64,000 bases of DNA, taken from the NCBI GenBank assembly GCA_963457665.1, contig OY735205.1, forward strand, positions 26,938,691 to 27,002,690. The letters run 5' to 3'. Below, piece after piece: positions 47,301 to 58,015 of the stretch. The stretch comes from Thysanoteuthis rhombus (lineage: Eukaryota > Mollusca > Cephalopoda > Oegopsida > Thysanoteuthidae). Position numbers and translations under genes: made by a program. The notes below the pieces were generated by a model. It saw only the letters and a list, made by a program, of their open reading frames with translations. It did not search any database and was not told the origin of the DNA. Every line of letters begins with the position of its first letter. Position 1 is the first letter of the stretch.

Positions 47301-47339
47301 TGATTATATACGTGCATAAATACAAAGCCAGCGAGACTA

Positions 47340-47650
47340 ATTTGAATACTGAAAGTGAAACTTATGTTGACAGTTTTGGTGGCATTTGACGAACTCTGAT
47401 TGATAGATTGAACGGCCTTGTTAGTCAGTCAATAGAAGCTGTCACTTGCCAACGAGGCGTGTTGGGGATGATCAATCGAAGAATTGGAATACAGGGTAAT
47501 CAATAAGTTATGTTTCTCCTCTTTTGTTTGATCAGTAGAATAAACGAATTTTTGAAAGTGTAACTGGCTCAAACTACTCGCTGATACAGCGAAAACTTTC
47601 ATTGTAAATTGAAGTCTTTCCTCCCCCCCCCTCCTAAAAACTATTTGAGG
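47340..47650. repeat. Unnamed dispersed repeat, copy 2
   Basis: TGTTGACAGTTTTGGTGG, CTTGTTAGTCAGTCAATAGA, GGGTAATCAATAAGTTATG and CTTTTGTTTGATCAGTAGA occur in the same order as in copy 1, with deletions and substitutions. Confidence 0.5.
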
Positions 47651-47842
47651 ATTCCAATTCGAAAAAAAATATTTCTTTGACAGACATAATTAAGAGTAAT
47701 TATTGAAACATCTTGCCCTCAAGTTTTTTTGGCGCTGCTTATAAAATATATTCATGTATACTTACCCGGTCAGCTGGACTAACTTGAAAATCCAAGAAAA
47801 TAATGTTGAAAAATATGGCGACAGTTTCTGTTGACGGTTTCC

Positions 47843-47869
47843 CATACATACATACATACATACATATAT
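47843..47869. repeat. (ATAC)n microsatellite
   Basis: Six tetranucleotide units. Confidence 0.9.
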
Positions 47870-48164
47870 TGGTAGATAGGTAGGTATGAACGGACTGAGA
47901 TGGAACTTTGATGACTAATCCAATGAGCATTGATCAACATGAATCCTCACTTACAGGCCTAGAACAATGTCTATTCGGATTCTTTGTTTGACAGAAGCAG
48001 AGACTTTCCAATGTTTTCCATCGATTTATTACCATGGCTGTAACTAATTACATCATTACTCACATTAAAATAAAACTCTTAAGCAGAAAACAAAATGAAC
48101 CCGAGAATGAAGAAGGTGAAAACAACTAATCAACAAGACACTCAGAAGGAATGGAGAAGCGATT

Positions 48165-48194
48165 CTTTTCTTTTCTTTTCTTTTCTTTTCTTTT
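48165..48194. repeat. (TTTTC)n pentanucleotide array
   Basis: Six TTTTC units. Confidence 0.95.
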
Positions 48195-48316
48195 AACATT
48201 TAGAATTAAGAAATAGGAAAAATCGTGTTTAGCACATTTTTGAAATGTTTTCTGTCTCCTCAACATTTCCCAACGCACATGCAAATAATTTGCCCTGCGG
48301 GTCCACACCATTTTCT

Positions 48317-48318
48317 AA

Positions 48319-48362
<44 letters not shown>

Positions 48363-48815
48363 GCACACACACACACACAATCTCTCTCCCTCTCATACCA
48401 TCTCACAATTTTTCTCTTAATTTCTCTCACACAATCTCACAATCTCTGTCTCTCTCTTACAAACACACAATCTCTTTCTCACACTCGATCTCACAATCCC
48501 TCTCATACCATCCCACATGCACTCTCTCCTGATTTCTCCCACACAATCTAACAACCTGTCTCTCTCTTTCTCCTTCTCTCTTACATGATATCTCTCTCAC
48601 ATTCGATCTCACAATCCCTCTTCCTCTCATCATCATTTCTCTCTCTCTCTCTCTCTCTCTTAGTTTTTTTACACAATCAAACAACCTCTCTTTCTGTTTT
48701 TCTCACACACAATCTCTTTTTCACACATTCGATCTCACAATATCTCTTTTTCACACCATCTCACTCTCTCTCTCTCTCCTAATTTCTCTCTCTCTCCCTC
48801 CCTCCCTCTCTCGTC
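48317..48815. repeat. Pyrimidine-rich minisatellite, about 120-bp units
   Basis: CT and CA runs (48317-48380) lead into higher-order repeats. The motif TCGATCTCACAAT starts at 48485, 48603 and 48729 (spacing 118 and 126 bp), and each copy is followed by CTCTCATACC-like and CACAATCTAACAACCT-like blocks. A fourth, partial unit precedes at about 48375. Ser/Leu/His-rich plus frames (95 and 108 codons) are artefacts. Confidence 0.85.
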
Positions 48816-49150
48816 AGGATCACTCTTCCCTTGCCGGATATCATGCGCTCGTACACTCACCTCTACCGCCTTAAGACGAGAATTCCCATCGACTTATTGG
48901 AGACACAGGAGTGCTTGTTGTTATTTACCGAAGCATTTACTGATTCCCTTCGACTGTCGTGTGTTTTGATCGGAAAAACGAACGCCCGGAAAAATGGCGA
49001 AGTGGGTACATCCGGTCTGAAGATCATTGATTTGGAACTGATTATCTTCTTTAGTGTGCATATCCTTGCTTCCCACTCCAAACGATTTGGGGAAAAAATG
49101 TTACATTTTTTTTTTCGTGTTGAGACTAGTCATTTCAAGACCAAAATCTA
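48816..49150 (+). other. Possible exon or orphan ORF after pyrimidine tract
   Basis: The long CT tract ends in CTCTCTCGTCAG at 48817, which would serve as a 3' splice acceptor. The following sequence is CpG-richer than average and open in one frame to 49151. The first ATG is at 48843 (MRSYTHLYRLKTRIP), giving 102 codons. No domain is recognised, and a 72-codon frame lies antisense. It could be a host exon or chance, and I lean only slightly towards noting it. Confidence 0.2.
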
Positions 49151-49387
49151 ATTATTAGCATTACAAAAGTTATTCGATATTCGTATTTTTATCGATTATT
49201 GATCAGCTATAATCAATTTTATTGTTTTTGTGATCTGCAACCCATGGTCAGACTATCACGACATTAAGACAAATATGATTTTTTATCAGTGGAGACAGGT
49301 TTTCATTCGAATCTGTATCAGTATATTATGTTACATCCCTATCCACAAACTTGCGCTCACGTCTATATATGTATGTGTACACACAAA

Positions 49388-49390
<3 letters not shown>

Positions 49391-49476
<86 letters not shown>
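49391..49476. repeat. (TA)n microsatellite
   Basis: 86 bp of TA with a single G interruption at 49441. Confidence 0.97.
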
Positions 49477-49479
<3 letters not shown>

Positions 49480-49990
49480 TGATAGTTTCCTGCCAAGGTT
49501 AAGAATGCGTGTAACAGCCTCTGCTTTGCTACTGCTTGAGCACATTGAGAGGTTATTAGTGAGTGCTTTGTCTAATAGCTTACCAAATGTTCAGTTGAAA
49601 ATCTTGACAGGTCAGTGACGAAACATTTTTCTCAAGACACTAGTAAGTTGGGAAGTTTGCAAGTAAAGGGAAATTCGTGCCGATTTCAGATATATCATTG
49701 CAACGTTTAAATAAAACAGTTTTGGCATTCATTTCTGTTAATGGTGATAAGCGTTAAAACAATCGGCACCTCTGTCCTTTCTCTCCCCTTTCCCTTCTTG
49801 ACCCCTATCTCCCTCACTTTCTGTCTATTTATATGCCCCCCCATTTCCACCATTCAAATGTAGATACATATATATAATTCGAAAAAAATAATGATAGATG
49901 CGCAATATTGCTTTGAAACTCGAATTGAGATTATCGTTATAACACGCTGAACGTATCATTCAGCCAAGAAGGGATGAATCGGATAAACAA
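49477..49990. other. Unassigned DNA
   Basis: A pyrimidine-rich patch at 49770-49850. Nothing else is seen. Confidence 0.35.
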
Positions 49991-49999
49991 TTAAGGAAA

Positions 50000-50110
50000 A
50001 AGAGGCTAGAGTCGAACCTACCACCAATAAGGTAGCTGCATCAATCAAACATTAATCTTACCACAGAGCTTAACAGCTACCGGTAATGCTAAGGCCCAAG
50101 CAATAAAAAT
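50000..50110 (-). mobile_element. tRNA-derived SINE head, minus strand
   Basis: On the minus strand, TAGCATTACCGGTAGCTGTT (A-box region, about 50070-50089) is followed about 60 bp later by TAGGTTCGACTCTAGCC, a near-consensus B box (50010-50026). The GGTTCGACTC core is the best B box in the window. Confidence 0.6.
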
Positions 50111-50530
50111 TCTGTCTATTCAGTTACTTATTTCCCCAATATCTGTTTATGTGATTTACGTAATTTTCTTCAGTGTTTTTTTTTTTTAATGTTTTACATG
50201 TACTATATTATTATGGCACTATGAATAATTTTCTCTTGTTGGGGTCATTAGTTATTTATCATGTAACCGCTCCAGGAATTTCTAAAATATTCAGTTATAT
50301 AAACATGGCACCCCAGCGATGTTGATCAAACAATATCTCCCTTTTAGCTGATTTTGATTCATAGCTTGTGACATACATTTAGCTTGTTATTCTGTATAGA
50401 GTATATTCATTATTTATCATATATGTATGTTCTTTTAAATTACAAATCATTTAATTTTTCGAAACAGGGCTTACTCACAAAAGTCGCCCAAAAACAAATG
50501 TAATGATCTGTCTCACTCTCTAAAGTACAC

Positions 50531-50532
<2 letters not shown>
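50111..50532. other. Unassigned AT-rich DNA
   Basis: No feature is supported. Confidence 0.35.

Positions 50533-50607
<75 letters not shown>
50533..50607. repeat. (TA)n(TG)n microsatellite
   Basis: TA to about 50577, then TG to 50607. Confidence 0.97.
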
Positions 50608-50609
<2 letters not shown>

Positions 50610-50701
50610 GTCATCAGTGAAAATCGATTTTAGAACAGAACTAATGGTTCGTCAGATTATTTTCTTAAACACTTCCTGTGATTTCCTGATGTTCACTTTG
50701 C

Positions 50702-50886
50702 TTTGTATTGTACAAACGTAAACGTTTGTGGCGCCCAGTGAGCATCGAATTAACGACAGCATCAATTGTCTGCGAGATTGGCTTGCTAACATCTGCTCCA
50801 CAACGATGCACATATATAGGTATTCACTGAATTTAATCTTGTACAATACAAGGCTATAATTGGAGGGTTATCCAGTGAGGATCGAT
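50702..50886. repeat. Hairpin and duplicated block, possible LTR-element relic
   Basis: ACAAACGT (50712-50719) and ACGTTTGT (50722-50729) form a perfect 8-bp hairpin. Immediately after it, TGGCGCCCAGTGAG (50729-50742) resembles a primer-binding site complementary to the 3' end of a Lys-type tRNA, as found just inside the 5' LTR of many retroelements. A second version of the block follows about 137 bp later, from TTGTACAATACAA (50839) to CCAGTGAGGATCGA (50872). TTGTATTGTACAA and its inverse TTGTACAATACAA mark the two copies. No gag or pol frames were found nearby. Confidence 0.4.
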
Positions 50887-51985
50887 CACGATATGGTAGT
50901 CATGGTTAGCTCGCTACACATTGCTCCTCGTCTTCAAGTTATTTTAGAAATTAGGCTACAAGAAAATTTGTTTCTAACTTTGAGAAGAAAGCTTTTCATT
51001 CAAAAGTTTTTTTTTCCGTGTTGATACAGATTTTGAACCATGAAGTAATCCGTGCTCAACAAAGGCGATGTTAGTGTAGCTGAGTTGTCCGTCCCCGGAG
51101 AGGGCATAATTATCTATCAACAGGAATTATAAACCGAAGGAAAATTTTTGCCCTTTCATATCTGGATATTAAGTTGACTTCTCCCTCCTGACTCCTCTTG
51201 GTCTGTGTTTGGGACCCCTGCTAAATTGGATTGACCTGTTTGGTAAATTACTGACTACTTTTTTTTCACTATAACTCTTTTTCTATATTATACATATGCC
51301 AAAGGCTGAAGAATGGATCGGCCGGAGCATTGTATTGACAACATCGAGGATGAGAGATTCAATTGTTCAAACAAGATTTAAGATCTTTCATACTGAAAAA
51401 GCCAACTTTTTCGCCAATTATTAAACTGAAGACTTTGTACAATTCATTCAGAGCCATGGACATAGGGCCATTTGTTGATCGTCCAAAAATAACTGTCAAG
51501 TAATTGCGTTTGATAGTTGAAATATTGGTTTGGTTTATTTTTCTTCACTTTACAAGTAAAAACTACCATCAAGAATATAAAGAACAACCCGAATAAATAT
51601 TTTTTTTTATTTTTTCTCTCCTCAGTAGTCAACTGAAAAAAGCACAGCTAGTTTTTTTTTTTTATCTTTTCTTCAAAGACATCTTCTTTTCCTTCGAATA
51701 TTGATTTGAAAAAAATACAAAAAAGTCCACGGTTTGCATAAAACTGATAAAACATGTTTATATATTCCAACTGAATAAATATATTTAGTGGAAAAGCAAA
51801 TACATAAATCAGGACTGTTAGAAAGCCCCGAGGAATGATTTATTTCAACACTTGAAGAAAAATCAATAAATTTTAATTTGACCAAACAAGCGTTTCTCAG
51901 AATCTAACATTCATCTTTCCTGGCTGTAAAATAGTCCTCAGCTGAGAAAAACGGGAAATAGGTGAGATGGGCTCTTGTGTGGAAT
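50887..51985. other. Unassigned AT-rich DNA
   Basis: Frames under 75 codons on the minus strand. Nothing is recognised. Confidence 0.35.
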
Positions 51986-52049
51986 GGGAGGGTGTACTCC
52001 GCCCGGACTGCCGTTTTTTCTTACCTTTGCCAACAAAATTCGCAAAGGT

Positions 52050-52230
52050 ATACGTATTCATTTCTGTTCGTCCATTTGTCTGTCGGTCTGTCTGTCTCTG
52101 CAACCACCAAATATCTCCAGAAGTTCTCGATGAATTTCAATGGGATTCTGCGGAAGGATACGCCACGAACTACGAGGGGACTGATTAGATTTTCGGAGCA
52201 GATCCGGGGCTAATTTGTTTCTGATTGAGA
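52050..52230 (+). repeat. Dispersed repeat, copy A
   Basis: CTGTCTGTCTCTGCAACC, CTCCAGAAGTTCTCGATGAA and ATTTCAATGGGATTCTG precede GACTGATTAGATTTTCGGAG. A diverged relative at 52740-52870 has GTCTGTCTGTTTGC, CCAAAAGTTCTCAATAGATT and CTGATAACATTTTGTAAATG. Overlapping plus frames of 73 and 83 codons (and one minus) cover it without a known domain. Confidence 0.5.
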
Positions 52231-52513
52231 AATATCTTTTTATCATTCGGCAGGAAAGAGGTTGAAAACAAACACCTAATGATAAAAAAGTTACATTGAG
52301 ATTTTAAGGGAAGTAACTCAAAATTTGTTGATCAAAAGCTCTCTTTTTATTTGTTTTTCTTTTTTTTTTTGATTTACATTCAATATTTAGTGCGCGGCTT
52401 CACTGCATGTTTGCACTCTCCGATAACTTTCTGGTTTTATGGGAGATATTCATTAGGTACTTCATAATACATTTAATAGGGATGCTTTCATAAGCAGAAA
52501 CTGATTATAATTA

Positions 52514-52532
52514 GTCTCTCTCCCTCTGTCTT

Positions 52533-52604
<72 letters not shown>
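52514..52604. repeat. (CTGT)(CT)(TA) microsatellite
   Basis: CTGT units (52530-52556), CT (to 52573), TA (52574-52602). Confidence 0.95.
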
Positions 52605-52606
<2 letters not shown>

Positions 52607-52739
52607 GTGAGAGACTGATATAAAGAGTGCATGTGTATGTGTGACAGACAGAGAGGGGGTGCATCTCAGCTCAACCTCTAAGTGTTTAAGGTGGTCACTC
52701 CATCTATTCGCCCTATCAGCTTATTTTTTGGGAAGGAGC

Positions 52740-52870
52740 ATACGTAATCACTAGTCTGTCTGTTTGCTTGCACAGTGTGTCCAAAAGTTCTCAATAGATT
52801 CTGATAACATTTTGTAAATGCGTAAGAGTAATTGCTCGAATTTTTTAGAGTATCCAGGAATTTTAACAAT
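52740..52870 (+). repeat. Dispersed repeat, copy B (diverged)
   Basis: Shares the GTCTGTCTG start, the AAGTTCTCRAT core and the RATTYYRAT block with copy A at 52050-52230. Moderately confident relationship only. Confidence 0.4.
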
Positions 52871-53074
52871 CATGCCCCCTGTACTGTGACTATTTGTGAA
52901 CTGATTTTCATTCGGTTCGGTGACAATGGGCTAGACAAGGTTATGCTCTGTCTTTGTTCTTTCTGGTCACATTCTGATTTTCCTGACACACGCTGGTGAA
53001 AGGCATCTTTTTTTTCTACAACATATATTCCATCTGGAATGAATGTTTCTCCGATGATGATGACAATTCCTTCG

Positions 53075-53125
53075 ATGAGGTGCGCAGAGGCGTGTTGAGG
53101 AATTAGCGGAACGAGTACAAATTCC
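53075..53125 (+). mobile_element. tRNA-derived SINE head
   Basis: TGCGCAGAGGCGTGTTGAGG near 53086 and AGTACAAATTCCAGCC near 53114 can be read as A and B boxes about 25 bp apart. The start resembles the heads at 5717 and 24278. Confidence 0.4.
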
Positions 53126-53148
53126 AGCCAATGCTTTGTAGGTCGACT

Positions 53149-53613
53149 TTAGATTGATGCCTTTGAAGAAAAGAATGTACGCACTCCCACGTTGGCCATG
53201 AGGGAGACCAGAGCCTTGTAATGCAGTTTATATAAGACAAATAAAAATAAAAAATACAGCTTGACATCCCCCGTAGGTCGTTCCAAACCATGGTAAATGG
53301 AGAAGGGTAGAGCAAGCAACACAATCCCGTAAAAATCAACTGAAACTGCAGCAGCTGCAACCCTTTGCACCATGAAGAGTCTCTGGAATGAGCAACTGTT
53401 TTTATGGCGCCAATAAATATGTATATCCAAGTCGGTTCTTTTTAAACGTATGTGCTTATTCCTCAAGCTCCAATAAATTTGTATTTTTGGACAATGCTCT
53501 TTAGACACAATCACCTGTTCACCAAGCTTCAGTAAGTAGCCGATGAAAGTATCAACAACATTATTTGATATTCTTGGTATCACTTTTTCGTGGTATGTCG
53601 GTACAAGCAACAT
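53149..53613 (-). CDS. Orphan 154-codon ORF, function unknown
   Basis: This is the longest frame in the window not built from simple repeats. It starts at an ATG (53613) and ends with a stop near 53149. The protein has a short internal repeat: IYWSLRNKHI at about residue 46 is echoed by IYWRHKNSCS about 20 residues later. The last third is rich in hydrophobic residues (GIVLLALPF, LYFLFLFVLY), so membrane segments are possible. No family is recognised, no neighbour suggests a role, and a SINE-like head lies just beyond its 3' end. It may be a fragment of an unrecognised transposon, a single exon or chance. Confidence 0.2.
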   Translation of the reverse strand: MLLVPTYHEKVIPRISNNVVDTFIGYLLKLGEQVIVSKEHCPKIQIYWSLRNKHIRLKRTDLDIHIYWRHKNSCSFQRLFMVQRVAAAAVSVDFYGIVLLALPFSIYHGLERPTGDVKLYFLFLFVLYKLHYKALVSLMANVGVRTFFSSKASI

Positions 53614-53875
53614 TTAGACTCCATATTGTCCATTACGTTCAGAAGAGTTATTAACAATCCTACGTTTTTTTTTAGCAATCTACTCTCTTCTTCCCATCTT
53701 TGATTCTAAGACAAGATTTCGGTCGATTCATTCAAAGACCTTCTTTAGGTGTGATTATATCATGATTTATACTATATTGTTACATAATAAAAGTTCCATA
53801 CAGATAGTCGGATGGATCGGGGCTAATTGGTAAATTTTTCAATTCGATGGTGGTAGGTTCCTGCGAAATTTATTA
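53614..53875. other. Unassigned DNA
   Basis: Nothing recognisable between the orphan frame and the direct repeat. Confidence 0.35.
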
Positions 53876-54545
53876 AAGCACGAATATGACCAAAAGTTAC
53901 TCTGGGGAAAAAGACATTATGGATGGGACTCTTACATCTGAAATGATTGTCAAGTTCATTATAGATTGATGTTGTTAACGTGTACCAACTTACCCAACAA
54001 GTGGCACAATTTGATGGAGCAAGTTATTTCTCTTGCAAGTGGGTATAGTTGTTCTAAATGTATTGTTATAACCAACAAATATTGAATTTTTAAACCAGAC
54101 AAAATAGTGTATCTAAGTAAAAAGTATCGTTTCGGGAATATCATGACCACTTCTGGCAATTCCACTATACTTTCAAAAATTTCAAAAAAATCGTGTTGCT
54201 CTGCATTTTCTAGTCGACTATCAATCAGAAAGAACGCGGAATTCTTTACGCATTTGAAGTTATCTCCCCTGAAAAACGCCAGTGACAGAAAATATAGACA
54301 ATCACGTGATGTATGAAATGAGTAGATTTTTTAACTTTGAGACTTTCCCAGACGCATGTTCAAAGAGATGCCACTGTTTGGTTTCTTTTTTTCAGGCGTT
54401 TTAAGGTATTTATTCGATGTCTTGTGCAAAAGCGCAAATATGACCAAAAGTTACTCAGGGAGAAAAAAAGAGTTATTATGGATAGGACGTTAACATCTGA
54501 AATGATTGTCAAGTTCATTACAAATTAATGTTGTTAACGTGTACC
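53876..54545. repeat. Direct repeat, about 110 bp, copies about 545 bp apart
   Basis: Unit 1 (about 53879-53985) and unit 2 (about 54432-54545) share ATATGACCAAAAGTTACTC, a TTATGGATRGGACKYTTAAC-like block, ATCTGAAATGATTGTCAAG and TGTTGTTAACGTGTACC with few changes. This is the best-conserved long repeat pair in this part of the window. It could be a recent segmental duplication or two ends of one element. The DNA between the copies holds only a 69-codon frame (54107-54316). Confidence 0.75.
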
Positions 54546-55550
54546 TCCAGGGCCTTCAAAAAATATACCAATACCTTCTTTCAAGCTCACATATCTTCCC
54601 GTCAAGAAACAAAGATCAGAGAATATAACAAATTCTTTATTTTCACCACGATATTTGTACATTTTTCTCCCTGTGTGCAATTTCCTCTTTTGTCACTCAA
54701 GGAGAAATGTATATGGTGAGAGGGCATCAAATTAGTGAAATCCCAGTCAATATAACGCATACACTCACACACCAACAAATACACGTATACGCATATACAG
54801 TGGGCGTATTTGGAGATAGATAACTCAACAGAATAAGACACCTCGTTGCATGCAACAGCTCATATCTTTTTCCGGTTACGCCGATGAGGAATAGGAGCGT
54901 ACCATCAAAAATCATGGATTCTGGTTCTGCAAAAGCGTGTTTTTATTGACTCAATCCGAAAGGGGCTTAAAGTCATTACAACGCAACGTGATCATGTTAT
55001 TGTCGGGAAGTTGATGTTCGCATAAGAAATCGCGATGACTGCTATTTTGATTATCGATCGAAGTAATTCGCGGTTCGAAATGGACAATCGTTCGATAACA
55101 ATCTGACAAGGAGACAATCGAAGCAATTCGTTTCATTATTCCTCATGATAATCTCGCTATAAAACTGGTATCCTCTAGGGGATTAGTGTGATTTCAATTC
55201 CTACACTAGGTCACAAGGATCATTTCCTTCAAATATCTTTGAGAAAGGTACACATAGCTTGAAGCATTTTGGTAAAGATGAGTATCTCCCATTGCATTAG
55301 TGATTGGAATATAAGTCCAGGAGAAACATCAGGATGTCTAATATTGATTTCGACGTAGGCAGTACTTTTTCACCCAGCAATTAGTCTCACACGATTTATT
55401 ATTATAATAATTTATATCAGCATATATATTTTTCAAACTTGATTTCACTTGTATTTTTGATCAACAATAAGACTAAATACTAATAATTAGAAATGTATTT
55501 GAGTGTATTGCAGATTAATTGATATCATGTCATTCCACAGTGATCATGTT
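54546..55550. other. Unassigned AT-rich DNA
   Basis: Frames under 80 codons. Nothing is recognised. Confidence 0.35.
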
Positions 55551-55554
55551 GGTT

Positions 55555-56165
55555 GATTGAGCTTCATGAAGTTCGATACATCTGAAGGGCTGCGATTGTC
55601 AAACCATTCCTTTCGCTGGAAAAATATATTCTCGGGAAATCTCCTTTCACATTATAAACATGTTCTGGTCGAGTTTACGTCTGAAAGCAGCTTAATGACC
55701 TTCACTATCTTACTCCAACAATTAAACATGGAAGTGGATTTGTGATGATTTTGGAAAAAATATCATGTAATTCTCTTGGTCCAGCAATAACACTGCATAG
55801 CAGGATGAAGTACCAGGACAATCTGTCAATTTTGGCTGACCAGTAGCGTCCCATTGTGCAAACACTCTCTTCAAATGACCGTGACATCTTCCAGATAATG
55901 CTTTCCCTCAAACCGTTATAGTTGTTGAAACTGGTTTGAAAAAAATGTGAGAGTGAATTTCAACACTTGCATTGGCCTCTACAATTATCAAATCTTAATT
56001 CAATCGAGTATTTGTAAAGGAACTGGTCTTATCCTGGGAGAGCTGGAGCAGCTTTTGCGCAAGGAATGACACAAAACTCCTCAGGATATTGTCAAAAAGC
56101 TGTATGAATCAATTCCTTGGCGTATTGAAGCTGATATTGATGCTAGATGAGGGATAATTCCATAT
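55555..56165 (+). pseudogene. Tc1-type transposase, C-terminal relic
   Basis: Ordered Tc1 catalytic-domain blocks in shifting plus frames: TIKHGSGFVMILEKI (about 55723), NSLGPAITLHSRMKYQDNLS, ILADQ-stop-RPIVQTLSSND, then LPDNAFPQ, the DNAP block with the second catalytic Asp kept, and later NLNSIEYL (about 56000), the DLNPIEHLW block with the catalytic Glu. The end has KSCMNQFLGVLKL, the IPRRI region. The N-terminal HTH and the first catalytic Asp are missing or unrecognisable. At least two stops and two frameshifts mean the copy cannot encode a working transposase. It differs from the 28.4-kb copy in the blocks preserved. Confidence 0.9.
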
Positions 56166-57680
56166 TCAAAGAAAATGAATAAATAGATAAATAAATATCG
56201 AGGATTAAAATGGTATTTCAATTATGTTGTCTAATCCCAGGGGAGAGGGAGACAAACGGACTGATTGGGATGAAACGAGATATTTCTTGTTTACGTGCAA
56301 GATAATTTGTGTCTGGATCAAATAAATCAATCTGCCGAATTTAGATATGATCCAAAATAGTGTGATCTAATGTTTCCCGTCATATTTCAGGGCAAAACCT
56401 GGGGAAGAAATGTAAGTGTAAGACATTTTTCGAATTTTGGATTCTGTTCTGGTGTTTGTTATCGTAGTGTTCCAGTGGGAGTCATGCAAGAGGAGACAAG
56501 CTATAGGAATTCCTCACTCGGCCGAATTTATGTCAATTATTGAATACGTTGAGAATCTCTGTTCCTAATCCGAAGAAGATTTCATCTTATGAGTGCTAAA
56601 AGGATTTATTTGTCGACAATTAATGTTGTAGAGTATATGTGTATTGCTTGCGAGTATGTGTTGTCTACTTGAAGAAATAGATGTACCTAGCGATATATCT
56701 TTACATACATCGATCAGATTCATGGCATGTTAACCTACGTTATATAGTGGTGGAACTATGTCAAACATAGGAATTAGATGTTTGATAATCAAAGAGAATA
56801 CAGCACCCCCAAGGGTAAGAGATTTCTTTGACGAGTTGCTGAGTTAAGTTCATACATCGCTAAACACTGATACTTACACAAGCATACAACAAATACACAG
56901 GAACAATATAAGTATGCTATACAACATTATTTCCTCTCCAAATAACACGCGACAGGTTGTCATGGTTTACATGGTACCTGCACCAAGAAATATACCTGGC
57001 CTGAACTATTGGAAGAAGTTAAACCAGTTTGCCTCTCCGGCTGAACTTATTTTTTGGAAACAGAGATGTTTGCCTCCTAGACTGGTTTCCAACCAAGGTT
57101 AGAGAGCTCTTTCTATCTCACTATTTACTTATAGCTTGGGGTGGAAGCCAAGTTTAGTAAGCCCAGTCATGATGTTATCCAGGGCATGATTACGAAGAGA
57201 ACACCGACTGTCCCAGATCAAAGTTGAACTCAGTTTACCACTTCAAATGTTCGTGTTGTTAAGCTTTAAGCAACCCCCCCCCAAATAGTGAACATTACGA
57301 CGAATCAGTTTTCAGGGTTGGCATTCGATAACTGTGATTCTTTACCTTTTTGCTCGAAGCCCAACCAAGAGAGCCGAAAGCTGTCCCCATTCATTATGAG
57401 AAAATACGCTTGGTATCGAATGCATAAATAAAATATATCGTTAATTCAGAAATTTACTAACAATTACAGTTTTAAATCAATGAAAATATCCGTAAAGAAA
57501 CTTAATCTTTGCAAATAAATACAGATGTATATTCAGAACATGTACTAATTTTCTGTAATTTCTCTATCGTGTTAACACAATAACCTCATCGCTCTCCTGC
57601 CTTGCATATTCAAGTTAAGTATTAATTTTAAACTATTCTCTAACCATTGTTCAATCCTCCCTCCGAAAGAAAAATTTTCC
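56166..57680. other. Unassigned DNA
   Basis: A GC-richer patch at about 56980-57240 has short inverted motifs (AACCAGTTTGCCTC and GACTGGTTTCC). No gene is supported. Confidence 0.35.
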
Positions 57681-57689
57681 CTTCTTATT

Positions 57690-58015
57690 CTAACCTAAAA
57701 AGAACACAGTTTCAACTCATTTCTGTCCTGTAAAAAGGCAAAAACTTTTATCCTAAAATGATCTGGTATCCCGTCAATTTTGACACTTGGAAAGGGAGAA
57801 TACCTTCCCCTCAATTTTGTCCCCTAACTGGGGGAAAATTGACCCTATTTTGGAACCTTTGAATACTTCAAGTGAAAAAAAAACGATGTAAAGATGAAGT
57901 GTTATCAGAATAAGTGAAAAAATGTCCTAAAGAAAGGTTATCAGAATAGATGTTCTCTTCAGGTTACAGCGTTCCATTACGACGTCACATCCGGACACAC
58001 AATAAAGGTCTTGTT
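57690..58015. repeat. Dispersed repeat with CRE-like motif, intact copy
   Basis: CTATTTTGGAACCTTTGAA, CGATGTAAAGATGAAGTG and ACGACGTCACATCC correspond in order to 38776-38965. Here no RTE copy interrupts it. The left half is weakly similar to 37620-37858. Family unknown. Confidence 0.45.
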
